The notes under the pieces were generated by a model. It did no database searches and was not told the DNA's origin. It saw only the letters and a list, made by a program, of their open reading frames with translations. A stretch of DNA of 64,000 bases, taken from assembly GCF_001905545.1 (NCBI RefSeq), contig NZ_LIPD01000003.1, positions 593,147 to 657,146 on the forward strand, written 5' to 3'. The stretch is from Streptomyces sp. CB02056. Its GTDB lineage: Bacteria; Actinomycetota; Actinomycetes; Streptomycetales; Streptomycetaceae. Each line of letters starts with the position of its first letter. Positions within the stretch are counted from its first letter, which is position 1. The position numbers and the translations under genes were made by a program. Positions 8,026 to 17,000 of this stretch are shown piece by piece.

Positions 8026-9273
8026 TCAGGCGGTGGCCGCCTTCAGCGCGATGTCGGTGCGGTGCTGGCCGCCCTTGAGGGAGATCCGGTCCACCGCGGC
8101 GTACGCGCGCTCGCGCGCCTCGGCCAGGTCGGCGCCGGTCGCGGTGACCGACAGCACGCGGCCGCCGGCGCTCAGCACCTGGCCGTCCTCGCCCGCCGTC
8201 GTCCCGGCGTGCAGCACGAACGCGGTGCCGTCCGCCTCGGCCTCGGCCAGGCCGTCGATCGGGTCGCCGGTGCGCGGGGCGGCCGGGTAGCCCTCGGAGG
8301 CGACGACCACGGTGACGGCCGCGCCCTCGTCCCAGCGCAGCGGCTCCAGCTGGTCCAGGGTGCCGTTGGCGGAGGCCAGCAGCACGCCCGCCAGCGGGGT
8401 GCGCAGCCGGGCCAGCACGACCTGGGTCTCCGGGTCGCCGAAGCGGGCGTTGAACTCGATCACCCGGGTGCCGCGCGAGGTGAGCGCCAGGCCCGCGTAC
8501 AGCAGGCCGGAGAACTCGGTGCCGCGGCGGCGCAGCTCGTCCACGGTCGGCTGGAGGACGGTCTCCAGGACCTCCTCGACCAGCCCGGCGGGCGCCCACG
8601 GCAGCGGCGAGTAGGCGCCCATGCCGCCGGTGTTGGGGCCCTCGTCGCCGTCCAGCGCGCGCTTGAAGTCCTGGGCGGGCTGGAGCGGGACGACGGTGGT
8701 GCCGTCGGTGATCGCGAACAGCGAGACCTCGGGGCCGTCCAGGTACTCCTCGATGACCACGCGCTCGCAGGCGGCGGCGTGCGCCAGCGCCTCCGCGCGG
8801 TCGGAGGTGACCACGACGCCCTTGCCGGCGGCCAGGCCGTCGTCCTTCACCACGTACGGGGCGCCGAAGGCGTCCAGCGCCTCGGCCGCCTCGGCGGCGG
8901 TGGTGCAGACGTAGGAGCGGGCGGTGGGCACGCCGGCCGCGGCCATCACGTCCTTGGCGAAGGCCTTCGAGCCCTCCAGTCGGGCGGCCGCCGCGGACGG
9001 GCCGAACACCGGGACGCCGGCCGCGCGCACGGCGTCCGCGACACCGGCCACCAGCGGGGCCTCCGGCCCGACCACCACCAGGGCGGCGCCGAGCCGGCCG
9101 GCCAGCGCGGCAACCTGCGCACCGTCCAGCTGGTCGACCGGGTGGACCGTCGCAACCTGCGCGATCCCGGCGTTGCCCGGGGCACAGTGCAGTTCGGACA
9201 CAGCGGGATCTTGGGACAGAGAGCGGCACAGGGCGTGTTCGCGGGCGCCGCCGCCGATGACGAGGACCTTCAC
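8026..9273 (-). CDS. purD: Phosphoribosylamine-glycine ligase (GAR synthetase)
   Basis: A 415-residue ATP-grasp enzyme that joins glycine to phosphoribosylamine. The N terminus is the diagnostic VLVIGGGAREHAL; PYVVKDDGLAAGKGVVV (about 137-153) is the ATP-grasp lysine loop; NTGGMGAYSPLP and FNARFGDPETQ are the conserved substrate and metal-binding segments. The start is the GTG at 9273; longer frames to 9414 add unrelated sequence. A TACGCT element ends six to seven bases before this GTG, so the mRNA may be leaderless. It stands alone on its strand and is followed by a strong hairpin. Confidence 0.96.
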   Translation of the reverse strand: MKVLVIGGGAREHALCRSLSQDPAVSELHCAPGNAGIAQVATVHPVDQLDGAQVAALAGRLGAALVVVGPEAPLVAGVADAVRAAGVPVFGPSAAAARLEGSKAFAKDVMAAAGVPTARSYVCTTAAEAAEALDAFGAPYVVKDDGLAAGKGVVVTSDRAEALAHAAACERVVIEEYLDGPEVSLFAITDGTTVVPLQPAQDFKRALDGDEGPNTGGMGAYSPLPWAPAGLVEEVLETVLQPTVDELRRRGTEFSGLLYAGLALTSRGTRVIEFNARFGDPETQVVLARLRTPLAGVLLASANGTLDQLEPLRWDEGAAVTVVVASEGYPAAPRTGDPIDGLAEAEADGTAFVLHAGTTAGEDGQVLSAGGRVLSVTATGADLAEARERAYAAVDRISLKGGQHRTDIALKAATA

Positions 9274-9640
9274 GCCTGGCAGCGTAGTCGGTGGCCTGTT
9301 CCGGCCGCTCTCCGGTCCCGTCGGATCCTCCAGGCGGAACGCTCCGTACGCCGAGCACACTGGAGGATCGTCCAAGCCCGACCGGGCCGATTCGGCGACG
9401 GGTGCCCGGGTCACGACGGCGGGTCACCGGACCCTCGCTCGGACGGGTGAAATCTCGCCGACCCCCGCAACCCGCCCACCTCGGGTTCCGTTGGCCGAAA
9501 CCGGTAACGATCAGCGGAGAAGCGCCCCCACGGTCAGCCATTTGGCGGTAAGAAGTGCTGTTGGAGAACCACCGGCGGACACCACGTCAGCCGTTGCGCC
9601 GACAGACCCAGCAGTCCGCCCGCCACAGGGAGCCCCACAG
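9274..9640. promoter_or_regulatory. Divergent intergenic region, purD / SLATT gene
   Basis: About 370 bp between two diverging genes. On the minus strand TACGCT at 9281-9286 is a candidate -10 for purD. No clear -35, riboswitch or operator was recognised. No gene seen. Confidence 0.4.
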
Positions 9641-10426
9641 GTGAGCCAGCCGGAAATGCAGCCCGAGGAGAGTGCCTGGGGCAAGGAGATCGGCGAGGAG
9701 GACCCGCCCGCCGCCGCCGTCGTCCGACGGGCCTCCACCCGACGCCGGGACGATCTGAGCACCCGACAGTTCCCGCTCGGGGACTGGGGCGAGCCCGCCG
9801 AACGGCTGGAGGAGCTCTACCGCTGGTCCGAGGAGCGGGCGGTCGAGGCCATCGAGTGGTACCGCCGGGACCGGATCTGGAAGCGCCGCTGGGCGCGCCT
9901 GCTGCGGTTCGGCGCGGCCGGCTTCGCGGTGGGCGGGGTGACCGCCCCGCTGGTCGACCTGGCCGGCGCCTTCGCGAACGGCACCGGCTGGGGCTACGTC
10001 GGCTTCGCGCTCTCCGCCGGCTGCCTGGCCGTCGACCGGGTCTTCGGCCTCACCTCCGGCTGGATGCGGGACGTCTCCACCGGGCAGGCGCTGCAACGCC
10101 GCCTGGAGGCCTTCCAGTTCGACTGGGCGTCGGAGTGCGTGCGCGAGGTGCTCGGCCCGACCGAGGGCACCGCGGGCGAGGCCGCCGAGCGCTGCCTGGG
10201 CGTGCTGCGCCGGTTCTGCGAGGACGTCTCCGACATGGTCCGCTCCGAGACCTCGGAGTGGATGCTGGAGTTCCGCGCCTCGATGACCCAGCTGCCCACC
10301 CAGTCCGGCGGGGCCTGGGGCGGGCGCAGCGAGCCCGGGGTGGGCGCCCAGGTGCGGGTGCTGCCGCCGCCGGGCACCCGGCCCACCATGCCGCGTCAGC
10401 GGCCGCCGGAGGGGCCGCTGCGCTAG
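9641..10426 (+). CDS. SLATT-domain membrane protein (stand-alone)
   Basis: A 261-residue protein starting at GTG 9641 with AGGGAG eight bases upstream, giving the N terminus MSQPEMQPEE. After a charged leader and a helical segment (ERLEELYRWSEERAVEAIEW) come two membrane helices at about 88-110 and 117-137. A conserved cytoplasmic helical part follows (DRVFGLTSGWMRDVSTG, LQRRLEAFQFDWASE). This two-helix layout matches the SLATT family. In other settings SLATT proteins are predicted effectors partnered with SLOG or nucleotidyltransferase proteins, but no such partner is near, and this version is a conserved single gene in Streptomyces. Function unknown; the Pro/Gly-rich C terminus looks disordered. 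Confidence 0.75.
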   Translation: MSQPEMQPEESAWGKEIGEEDPPAAAVVRRASTRRRDDLSTRQFPLGDWGEPAERLEELYRWSEERAVEAIEWYRRDRIWKRRWARLLRFGAAGFAVGGVTAPLVDLAGAFANGTGWGYVGFALSAGCLAVDRVFGLTSGWMRDVSTGQALQRRLEAFQFDWASECVREVLGPTEGTAGEAAERCLGVLRRFCEDVSDMVRSETSEWMLEFRASMTQLPTQSGGAWGGRSEPGVGAQVRVLPPPGTRPTMPRQRPPEGPLR

Positions 10427-10441
10427 CGGCCGGGAGGCCGG

Positions 10442-10497
10442 CTCGGGGCTCAGGGCTCGGGGCTCGGGGCTCGGGGCTCGGGGCTCGGGGCTCAGGC
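10442..10497. repeat. Seven-base tandem repeat (CTCGGGG x8)
   Basis: Eight contiguous copies of CTCGGGG, the second and eighth reading CTCAGGG/CTCAGGC. The array lies between two convergent genes and its last copy supplies the TGA stop of the leftward gene. The unit can slip during replication, so copy number may differ between strains. Confidence 0.9.
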
Positions 10498-11139
10498 GAA
10501 GACGATCATCGAGCCCTGGGCGACGCTCCTGGTCGCCGCCGCGTACAGGCCCGACCAGGCGTGCCGCTCCCGGGCGAAGGGGTGGACGTCGTCGATCGGC
10601 GGCCCGAACGGCTGCTCCAGGCCGGTCGGGCCGAGCGGCCGGGTCGGGTCCGGCGGGTTGAGCGGGTCGATGCCCAGCGCCGGTGCGACGGCCTGGAGTT
10701 CGCGCAGCAGCCCGTGGCTGGAGCCGAGCGGACCACCGGAGGCGAGCAGCGTCTCGTCCACCAGCGGCACCGCGAACTCGACCGGCACGTACGCGCCGGC
10801 ATGGTCGAAGTGCCAGACCAGGTGCGACTGTTCGGCGCCGCTCTCGAACATCTCCAGCAGCTGCTCGTAGTCGCCGCCGAGCGTGTCGACCGGGGTGATG
10901 TCCAGTCCGGTGAGGCCCAACAGGTAGGCGCGGCGCAGGAAGTGCAGCGAGTCGTAGTCGAAGGCGGCTATCGGCTCGACCGCACCGCTGATACCCGGGA
11001 CGAACTGGTAGACCGGCACCTCGGGCAGCCCGCGCGAGGCCAGCACCGCGTTGTAGAGCGCGAGGTCGTCCCGGAAGGGGTTGTCGGGACTGTGGCTCAG
11101 CACGTCCACCAGCGGGACGAGCCAGAGGTCGCAGGCCAT
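10492..11139 (-). CDS. Conserved hypothetical protein
   Basis: A 215-residue soluble protein beginning MACDLWLVPLVDVLSHSPDN. It has no signal peptide or membrane helix. Visible features are an acidic composition, FDYDSLHFLRRAYLLGL, a HFDHAGAYVPVEFAVPLVDE segment and a Pro-rich stretch (DPLNPPDPTRPLGPTG). I do not recognise a catalytic motif. Coding is supported by its composition, GC-position pattern, length and placement with a purine-rich start region (CCGGAGAGGAACTGCC before the ATG). Its stop lies inside a 7-base tandem repeat. The GntR gene upstream is on the same strand, 117 bp away, so they may not share a transcript. Confidence 0.7.
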   Translation of the reverse strand: MACDLWLVPLVDVLSHSPDNPFRDDLALYNAVLASRGLPEVPVYQFVPGISGAVEPIAAFDYDSLHFLRRAYLLGLTGLDITPVDTLGGDYEQLLEMFESGAEQSHLVWHFDHAGAYVPVEFAVPLVDETLLASGGPLGSSHGLLRELQAVAPALGIDPLNPPDPTRPLGPTGLEQPFGPPIDDVHPFARERHAWSGLYAAATRSVAQGSMIVFA

Positions 11140-11256
11140 GGCCGGCAGTTCCTCTCCGGAGGCGGGGATCGCCCGCGGAGACGGGGCGACGACGGGGGCT
11201 TGGGTCGGTACCCGGACGGCCCGTTGGCGGGGCGCCCGGTCCGACGCCCGCCCACC

Positions 11257-12273
11257 CTACCGGCCCGGCGCGGCGTGCGGGTCGGACCGCCCCCGCGGGG
11301 CCTCCGGGGGCGGCTCGGGCAGCCGCCGGCCGAACCGGCCGTACGGCGTCGCGCGCGGCTGCGGCACCAGGCCGAGGCCCAGGCCCAGTTCACGGCCGAG
11401 CTCCCGGCCGACCTCGTCGCTGCGGCGGCTCCGCTCGGCGCGGGCCGCGCCGGGCCCGGCGGCGGACTCGGCGGCCGGCTCCGGCGGGGCCGGCGGCGCG
11501 GGCGGCGGCTCGACCGGCACCGCCGGCGGCTCCTCCCCGGCGAACTCGGTGAGCAGTCCGAGGACCGTCACCGACTCCAGCGGCTGTCCGGCCAGCCCGG
11601 CCAGCAGCCGGACGGTGTACAGGTTGTACTCGCAGATGATCCGGTGCGCGGCGAGCGGGTCGCGGGCCTCGATCGCCTCGACCAGGTCCGGGTGGCGCTC
11701 CCAGCAGACCCCGCCCAGCGCGGGCAGCTCCCGCAGGTAGCGGGCGGCGAACATCCAGGACTGCACCCGCAGCCAGTCCAGGTAGTCGGCGATCCGGCGG
11801 TTGCCGAGCAGCGCGCCGACCTCCTGCCAGAACCGGCGGTCGCAGCCCACCATCACGTCCAGGTTCCCGGCCCGGGCGGCCCGCACCGCCGCGTCGGCCC
11901 GGCGGTGCAGCGAGGACAGCCGGCTGAGGTCGGGCAGCGCCCGGCGGGCGGTGTACTGGCGGTGGAAGCTGTCGGTGATCAGGACCCGGGACTCGAAGAT
12001 CTCCAGGAAGTCGTCCCAGCCGAGCTCGGGCACGGTGAAGCCGCGGTGGTGCTCGGCCCGCAGCAGGCCCTGCGCGCCGAGGTCGACCAGGGCCTCGCGG
12101 GCCGGGGTCGCGGAGACGCCGTACAGCTCGGCGATCTCCTTGACGGTGAAGTTGCGGCCGGCCGCGAGTCGGCCGGCCATCATCTCCTCGCGCAGCGCGC
12201 CGGCGATCTGCTCGCGCAGGCTGTTGCGGTGGATGACGGGACGGGGGGTGTCGCCTGCGCCGTTGTCAGGCAT
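11257..12273 (-). CDS. GntR-family transcriptional regulator (FadR/FCD type)
   Basis: A 338-residue regulator. The N-terminal winged helix (about 15-80) contains IAGALREEMMAGRLAAG and the recognition segment ELYGVSATPAREALVDLGAQ. The FCD effector domain (about 85-240) is all-helical and includes FESRVLITDSF and the histidine-bearing segments VWWERHPDLVEAI-like and HRIICEYN that typically line the metal/ligand pocket. An unusual tail of roughly 95 residues, rich in Pro, Ala, Glu and Arg, follows. Such regulators respond to carboxylic acids. The nitrilase-family gene behind it (208 bp upstream, same strand) could be a target, but no operator was identified. Confidence 0.88.
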   Translation of the reverse strand: MPDNGAGDTPRPVIHRNSLREQIAGALREEMMAGRLAAGRNFTVKEIAELYGVSATPAREALVDLGAQGLLRAEHHRGFTVPELGWDDFLEIFESRVLITDSFHRQYTARRALPDLSRLSSLHRRADAAVRAARAGNLDVMVGCDRRFWQEVGALLGNRRIADYLDWLRVQSWMFAARYLRELPALGGVCWERHPDLVEAIEARDPLAAHRIICEYNLYTVRLLAGLAGQPLESVTVLGLLTEFAGEEPPAVPVEPPPAPPAPPEPAAESAAGPGAARAERSRRSDEVGRELGRELGLGLGLVPQPRATPYGRFGRRLPEPPPEAPRGRSDPHAAPGR

Positions 12274-12482
12274 GGGCGCGACCTCCTCGGGCGGGCCGAC
12301 CGGGCAGGCCCTCGTACGGGCCGGCGGGGAACACGACGAGTGCTCATCTTCTCAAACCCGATCGACCCAGGTACGAACCAACCCTCCGGAACGCCGTCCG
12401 CGGCGCCCCGGCGCCGTCCCGACCGCGTCCCGTCCCCCGCTCCCGCCGCCGTGCCGGCCCCCGCTCCGGGCGCCGCTCCGGC

Positions 12483-13295
12483 TCAGCGCTGGACCGGCGC
12501 CGGGATCCCCAGCAGGCGGTCCCGCAGCACCGGGAACTCCTCGCGCGCCTTGGCCACCTCGGCCGGGTCGAACTCGACCGTCAGGACCTCCTCGTCCGCC
12601 CCCGCCTCGGCCAGCACCCGGCCCCACGGGTCCACCACGATGCTGTGCCCGGCCTGCTCGACCCCGGCGTGCGTCCCGGCGGTGTTGCAGGCCAGCACGA
12701 AGGCCTGCTCCTCCACCGCCCGGGCCCGGGCCAGCAGCGTCCAGTGCTCGCGCCGCCGGGCCGGCCAGGCCGCCGGGACCACCAGCAGCTGCGCGCCGGC
12801 GTCCAGCAGCGCCCGGAACAGCTCCGGGAAGCGCAGGTCGTAGCAGGTGGCCAGGCCCAGCGTGGCGAAGTCGGTGGGCGCGGTGACGATCTCCTGCCCG
12901 GCGCCCATCACCACCGCCTCGCCGCTGTCGAAGCCGAAGCGGTGGATCTTGCGGTACGTGTGCACCAGCTCGCCGTCCGGGGAGAACAGCAGCGAGGTGT
13001 TGTAGATCGGACCGTCCGGATCGCGTTCGACGATCGAACCGGCGTGCAGCCAGACCCCGGCGGCCCGGGCGGCGGCCGACATCACGTCCGAGGTGGGCCC
13101 GTCCAGCGTCTCCGCGCCGTCCGACCAGAGGTCGTAGGCGAAGCCGCCGAGCGGCCACAGCTCCGGGAGGACCACCAGGTCGGCACCCTGTTGCGCCCGC
13201 ACCAGGGCGGCCGCCCGAGCCCTCCGCTCGGCGGGCGGCTCCGCGTCGGAGACCGCGAGTTGGATCAATGAAGCGCGCACAGTACCACCGTCCAC
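12483..13295 (-). CDS. Carbon-nitrogen hydrolase (nitrilase superfamily)
   Basis: A 270-residue cytoplasmic hydrolase with the full Glu-Lys-Cys triad: Glu45 in VVLPELWPLGG, Lys116 in YRKIHRFGFDSGE and Cys151 in LGLATCYDLRFPELF. The CYDLRFPEL context is that of the omega-amidase/Nit2-like and YafV-like branch, which deaminate omega-amides such as alpha-ketoglutaramate or deaminated glutathione; the exact substrate is not decided by motif alone. The first start is GTG 13295; GTG 13280 has GGTGG four bases upstream and is an equally good alternative. It diverges from the mycothiol-dependent enzyme gene. Confidence 0.92.
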   Translation of the reverse strand: MDGGTVRASLIQLAVSDAEPPAERRARAAALVRAQQGADLVVLPELWPLGGFAYDLWSDGAETLDGPTSDVMSAAARAAGVWLHAGSIVERDPDGPIYNTSLLFSPDGELVHTYRKIHRFGFDSGEAVVMGAGQEIVTAPTDFATLGLATCYDLRFPELFRALLDAGAQLLVVPAAWPARRREHWTLLARARAVEEQAFVLACNTAGTHAGVEQAGHSIVVDPWGRVLAEAGADEEVLTVEFDPAEVAKAREEFPVLRDRLLGIPAPVQR

Positions 13296-13454
13296 GGCAA
13301 GAGACCTACGATCGTCACCCGAAAGCGCTGCCCAGCTGTCTCCCGGCAGCGTAACGTGCGGTTAGCGTGTGCGCCGGGAAAGCCGGACCATCCCGGTCGG
13401 CCGTGACGGCGGGGCACAGGCGGCAAGGAAGCTGACGGAGGGCCGGAGATTCCC

Positions 13455-14276
13455 GTGACGGACAACCAGACCGTGCAGGCTTACACCGAGGCGTGGACCC
13501 AGACCATCGAGTCCATATCGGAGCTGGTCGCCCCCCTTCCCGAGGGCTCCTGGAACCGGGCCACCGAGTGTCCGGGCTGGTCCGTCCGGGACGTCGTCTC
13601 GCACGTGATCGCGGTCGAGTCCGACCTGCTCGGCGACCCCCGCCCGATCCACTCGCTGCCGCGTGACCTCCGTCACGTGACCTCCGAGTTCGCCCGCTAC
13701 GTCGAACTCCCGGTCGACAAGCGCCGCTGCCACACCGCGCTGGAGATGACCAGCGAGCTGGAGTACACGATCATCCGGCGCTCCCGGGCGCTGCGGAACG
13801 CCAAGCAGACGCCCGAGGAGCCGGTGCGCTGGCCGGCCGGGCCGCTGGCCAGGGACGTCCCGTACCACGAGCTGCTGCGGAGGCGGGCCTTCGACGTCTG
13901 GGTGCACGAGCAGGACCTGCGCCGGGCCCTGGAGGCCCCGGGCAACCTGGACGCCCCGGCCGCGCTGATCACCCGGGACGTGCTGCTGGAGCTGCTGCCC
14001 AAGGCCGTCGCCACCAAGGCCGGGGCCCCGGCCGGAACGGCGCTGGTGCTGGACGTCACCGGCCCGGTGGAGTTCCTGCGCACCGTCCGGGTGGACGCCA
14101 CCGGCCACTGCACCGTGGACGAGTCGATCAGCCTGGCGCCCGACGTCCAGCTCACCATGGACTGGGAGACCTACCTGCGGCTCGCCTGCGGCCGCGGCCG
14201 GCCCGGCCCGGTCTCCGTCGAGGGCGACCAGGAGCTGGCCGAGCGGGTGCTGGCCAACTTCTCGGTCACCATCTGA
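13455..14276 (+). CDS. Maleylpyruvate isomerase-family mycothiol-dependent enzyme
   Basis: A 273-residue protein of the DinB-like/MDMPI superfamily. The N-terminal four-helix domain (about 8-150) has the family landmark WNRATECPGWSVRDVVSHV, whose histidine begins the metal triad, and YHELLRRRAFDVWVHEQDLR, which supplies the later Glu/His region. A C-terminal domain (about 175-270) has the VEFLRTVRVDATGHC and YLRLACGRG segments common to the family. Members use mycothiol, the actinobacterial thiol, as cofactor for isomerisation or conjugation. The substrate is unknown. RBS GGAGGG lies upstream of the GTG at 13455. Its end converges on an MFS gene. Confidence 0.88.
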   Translation: MTDNQTVQAYTEAWTQTIESISELVAPLPEGSWNRATECPGWSVRDVVSHVIAVESDLLGDPRPIHSLPRDLRHVTSEFARYVELPVDKRRCHTALEMTSELEYTIIRRSRALRNAKQTPEEPVRWPAGPLARDVPYHELLRRRAFDVWVHEQDLRRALEAPGNLDAPAALITRDVLLELLPKAVATKAGAPAGTALVLDVTGPVEFLRTVRVDATGHCTVDESISLAPDVQLTMDWETYLRLACGRGRPGPVSVEGDQELAERVLANFSVTI

Positions 14277-14292
14277 GGCGGGCCGCCCGGGG

Positions 14293-14314
14293 CCCGGGGC
14301 CGGACGGCCCCGGG
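14293..14314. terminator. Bidirectional terminator hairpin
   Basis: CCCGGGGCC (14293-14301) pairs perfectly with GGCCCCGGG (14306-14314) around a GGAC loop. It sits between convergent stops and could end both transcripts. Confidence 0.6.
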
Positions 14315-14315
14315 C

Positions 14316-15707
14316 TCAGCCCGCCTGCGCCGCGACCTTCCGGCGCAGCCGCAGGATCATCGCCGTGCCCACCGCCAGCGGGACGTACTGCCAGCAGAAC
14401 GCCCAGCGGAAGGCGTCGGCCGAGTACCCGACGGCCCCGTCCGGGGAGAGCGCGTCCAGCAGCACGCCGATGCCGAACAGGGTGATCATCGTGCCGATGA
14501 AGCCGCCCATGTTGACGATCCCGGAGGCGGTGCCGAGCCGCTCCGCGGGGTTGCGGGCGCGCGCGTAGTCGAGGCCGACCAGCGAGGCCGGGCCGTTGCT
14601 GCCCATCACCAGGATGATCCCGACCAGCAGCCAGGTCGGCGGGTGGCCGCCGGGCCAGGCCAGCACCAGCGCCCAGCCGAGCGCGGTGGTCACGACGACG
14701 GTCAGCACGATCGGCATCCGGGCCCGCGCCGAGGCGGAGAGCAGCCGGCCGAAGAGGAAGCCGAAGCTCATGTTGCTGAGCACCAGCAGGGTCAGCAGCC
14801 CGCCGGCCCCCGCCCGGGACATGCCCTGCGCCTGCACCAGGTAGGGCAGGCCCCAGAGCAGGCCGAAGGCGTTGCCGGGGAACTGGGTGGTGAAGTGGAT
14901 CCAGAGCCCGAGCCGGGTGCCCGGCTCCCGCCAGCAGGCGAGGACCTGCTGGCCGACCTTCGGCCGTGCCCCGGTCGCCCCGCCCTTCCCGGCCTCCCCG
15001 GGCCGGGCGGCGGCCTCCTGCGGGGGCGTGTCCTTGAGGAAGAGCGCGACCAGCGCGAACACCGCCACGCCCAGCAGCGCGATCGCGGTGAAGGTGGGCG
15101 TCCAGCCCTCGCTGTGCAGCGCCTGGGCGAGCACCACGGTGGTGACCAGGTTGCCGCCCATCCCGGCCAGGCCGGTCAGCTGGGCGACGAACGGGTTCCG
15201 GGCCGCCGGGAACCACCGGGCGGCGATCCGCAGCACGCTGATGAAGGTCATCGCGTCGCCGCAGCCGAGCACCGCGCGGGAGGCCAGCGCGGGGCCGAAG
15301 GAGGAGCTGAACGCGAAGGCCAGCTGACCGGCGCTCAGCAGCAGGACGCCCAGCAGCAGCACCCGGCGCGGCCCGAACCGGTCGACCAGCAGGCCGACCG
15401 GTATCTGCATGGCCGCGTAGACCAGCACCTGGAGGATCGAGAAGGTGGAGAGCGCCGAGGCGCCGATGCCGAAGCGGTCGGCGGCGTCCAGTCCGGCCAC
15501 GCCGAGGCTGGTGCGGTGGATGACGGCCAGGATGTAGACGCTGACGCCGACGGACCAGGCCAGCCAGGCCGCGCGGCCGCCGGGCGGCTCGAATACGGGT
15601 CCGGGCACCGGCGCTGACGCCGGCGCGGGGCCGGCCGGGGGCCCGGCGGCGGGTCGGGGAGCGGGGACGGACGGGGACGGGGCTGGACGGGCGGGCTCCA
15701 CGGTCAT
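14316..15707 (-). CDS. MFS transporter
   Basis: A 463-residue permease with a Pro/Ala-rich cytoplasmic N-terminal leader of about 45 residues and twelve predicted membrane helices. The MFS motif between helices 2 and 3 is visible as GLLVDRFGPRRVLLLG. Helices include AWLAWSVGVSVYILAVIH and LGLWIHFTTQFPGNAFG, and a charged central loop (about 235-260) separates the halves. Overall pattern is that of metabolite:H+ symporters or nitrate-type permeases; the solute is not decided. It ends against the terminator at 14293-14314, and the secreted M64 peptidase gene is upstream-adjacent on the other side of its start, same strand. Confidence 0.9.
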   Translation of the reverse strand: MTVEPARPAPSPSVPAPRPAAGPPAGPAPASAPVPGPVFEPPGGRAAWLAWSVGVSVYILAVIHRTSLGVAGLDAADRFGIGASALSTFSILQVLVYAAMQIPVGLLVDRFGPRRVLLLGVLLLSAGQLAFAFSSSFGPALASRAVLGCGDAMTFISVLRIAARWFPAARNPFVAQLTGLAGMGGNLVTTVVLAQALHSEGWTPTFTAIALLGVAVFALVALFLKDTPPQEAAARPGEAGKGGATGARPKVGQQVLACWREPGTRLGLWIHFTTQFPGNAFGLLWGLPYLVQAQGMSRAGAGGLLTLLVLSNMSFGFLFGRLLSASARARMPIVLTVVVTTALGWALVLAWPGGHPPTWLLVGIILVMGSNGPASLVGLDYARARNPAERLGTASGIVNMGGFIGTMITLFGIGVLLDALSPDGAVGYSADAFRWAFCWQYVPLAVGTAMILRLRRKVAAQAG

Positions 15708-15767
15708 AGTCCGACCAGATTAGTCATCCCATGATTGGACGCCCAGATCCGGGGCGCGCACCGCTCC

Positions 15768-17000
15768 TCAGCCGGTCAGCGTCCAGGACACCGAGCGGGT
15801 CATGTGGCGCTCCCGGAAGGCCTCGTCCCGCACCCAGTCGGTGGTGTCCTTGACGGTCGCCGTCACGGTGGCCGTCCGGCCCGGGGCCAGCTCCAGCGGG
15901 GCGGTGTCCAGCCAGGAGCCGTCGGGGGACTGCGGCGTCACGGGGACGCCGTTCACCTTCCACTCCACCTTCAGCTGCCGCGGGCCGGTCAGCGGCAGCG
16001 GCCGGACGTCGAGCCGGGGCCGCCCGGACACCTCGCCGGGGGCCGGCACCGGGGCGTCGGTCGGCCGGACCCTGCGGTACAGCTCCTCGATGATCGCCTC
16101 GCGCGAGGGGAGGTTGTACGCGCTGCCGAGGGTGCGCATCACCGAGTCCGGGGTGGGCCGGTAGAGGCCGTTGGCGCTGCGGTACGCCCCGACCACCCCG
16201 GCCCCGTCCGGGGACTCGGCGCCCAGCCAGCGCCACCACTTGGTCTGCTTCCTGCGCATGTCGTCGGCGTTGAGGGTGGCGAGGTTCGGGTAGTCGGCGT
16301 CCTCCGGGGCGCTGTCGTACTCGTCGCCGAGGTCTCCCACGGTGTGCCCGATCTCGTGCTGGATGATCCGCCCGGCGTCCGGGCTGCCGCCCGCCAGGGT
16401 GGTCACCCCGGTGCCGCCGGCGCCGCCGTACTCGGTGGAGTTGGCCAGGGCTATCAGGTACTGCGGCCCGGCGCCGCCCCCCGCGTACCGGGCGGTGGCG
16501 GCCTCGTCGGCGCAGAGCAGCCGGGCGGTGCCCTCGCACCAGAAGTGCATGCCGAGCGGGGTGGCGGTCTTGCGCCCGCGGCTCTCGGACTCCGCTATCC
16601 CGGAGACCGGGGAGACCACCTCGACCCGCCTGATGTTGAAGAAGCCCTGGTAGGTGCGGAAGGGCTCGATGTCCATCAGCGCGTGCCAGGCCTTGTCGGC
16701 CTGCTGCCGGAAGAGCTCCTGCTCGCCGGCCGTGTAGCCGTCGCCGAGCAGCACCAGGGTGATCCGGTTGGCCGGGTCCCCGGTGCGGCGTATGTCGACG
16801 GTGGGGGCGGCCGCGGGTATCCGCTGGTCGGCCTGGAGGGCCGCGTGCGGCGGCACCGCGCGGTCGGCGGCGGCCCCCGGCCCGATCACGCCGAACGGCG
16901 AGGGGCCGACCAGCTCCAGGGCGCCCGGGAGGGCGGCGGCGGACACCAGCACGAGTGCGGCCAGACTCCGGACGAGACGGCCAGGGTTGCCAGGCGGCAT
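15768..17000 (-). CDS. Secreted M64-family metallopeptidase
   Basis: A 410-residue exported protein. Residues about 1-30 form a signal peptide (basic RLVRSLAALVLVSAAALPGA). The zinc site is complete: HEIGHTVGDLGDEY, matching the M64 (IgA-peptidase family) pattern HExxH followed by a downstream Asp/Glu ligand region. An upstream landmark is VLLGDGYTAGEQELF (LxxGDGY), also diagnostic of M64. The C-terminal 100 residues form a beta-rich domain (VEWKVNGVPVTPQSPDG). It probably acts outside the cell on proteins; the specific target is unknown. It diverges from the sortase-substrate pair, with 365 bp between. Confidence 0.92.
   Translation of the reverse strand: MPPGNPGRLVRSLAALVLVSAAALPGALELVGPSPFGVIGPGAAADRAVPPHAALQADQRIPAAAPTVDIRRTGDPANRITLVLLGDGYTAGEQELFRQQADKAWHALMDIEPFRTYQGFFNIRRVEVVSPVSGIAESESRGRKTATPLGMHFWCEGTARLLCADEAATARYAGGGAGPQYLIALANSTEYGGAGGTGVTTLAGGSPDAGRIIQHEIGHTVGDLGDEYDSAPEDADYPNLATLNADDMRRKQTKWWRWLGAESPDGAGVVGAYRSANGLYRPTPDSVMRTLGSAYNLPSREAIIEELYRRVRPTDAPVPAPGEVSGRPRLDVRPLPLTGPRQLKVEWKVNGVPVTPQSPDGSWLDTAPLELAPGRTATVTATVKDTTDWVRDEAFRERHMTRSVSWTLTG

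Noticed and set aside
9641..10426. CBASS-type defence locus around the SLATT protein
   Set aside because: No nucleotidyltransferase, SLOG or sensor gene is adjacent; neighbours are metabolic and regulatory core genes.
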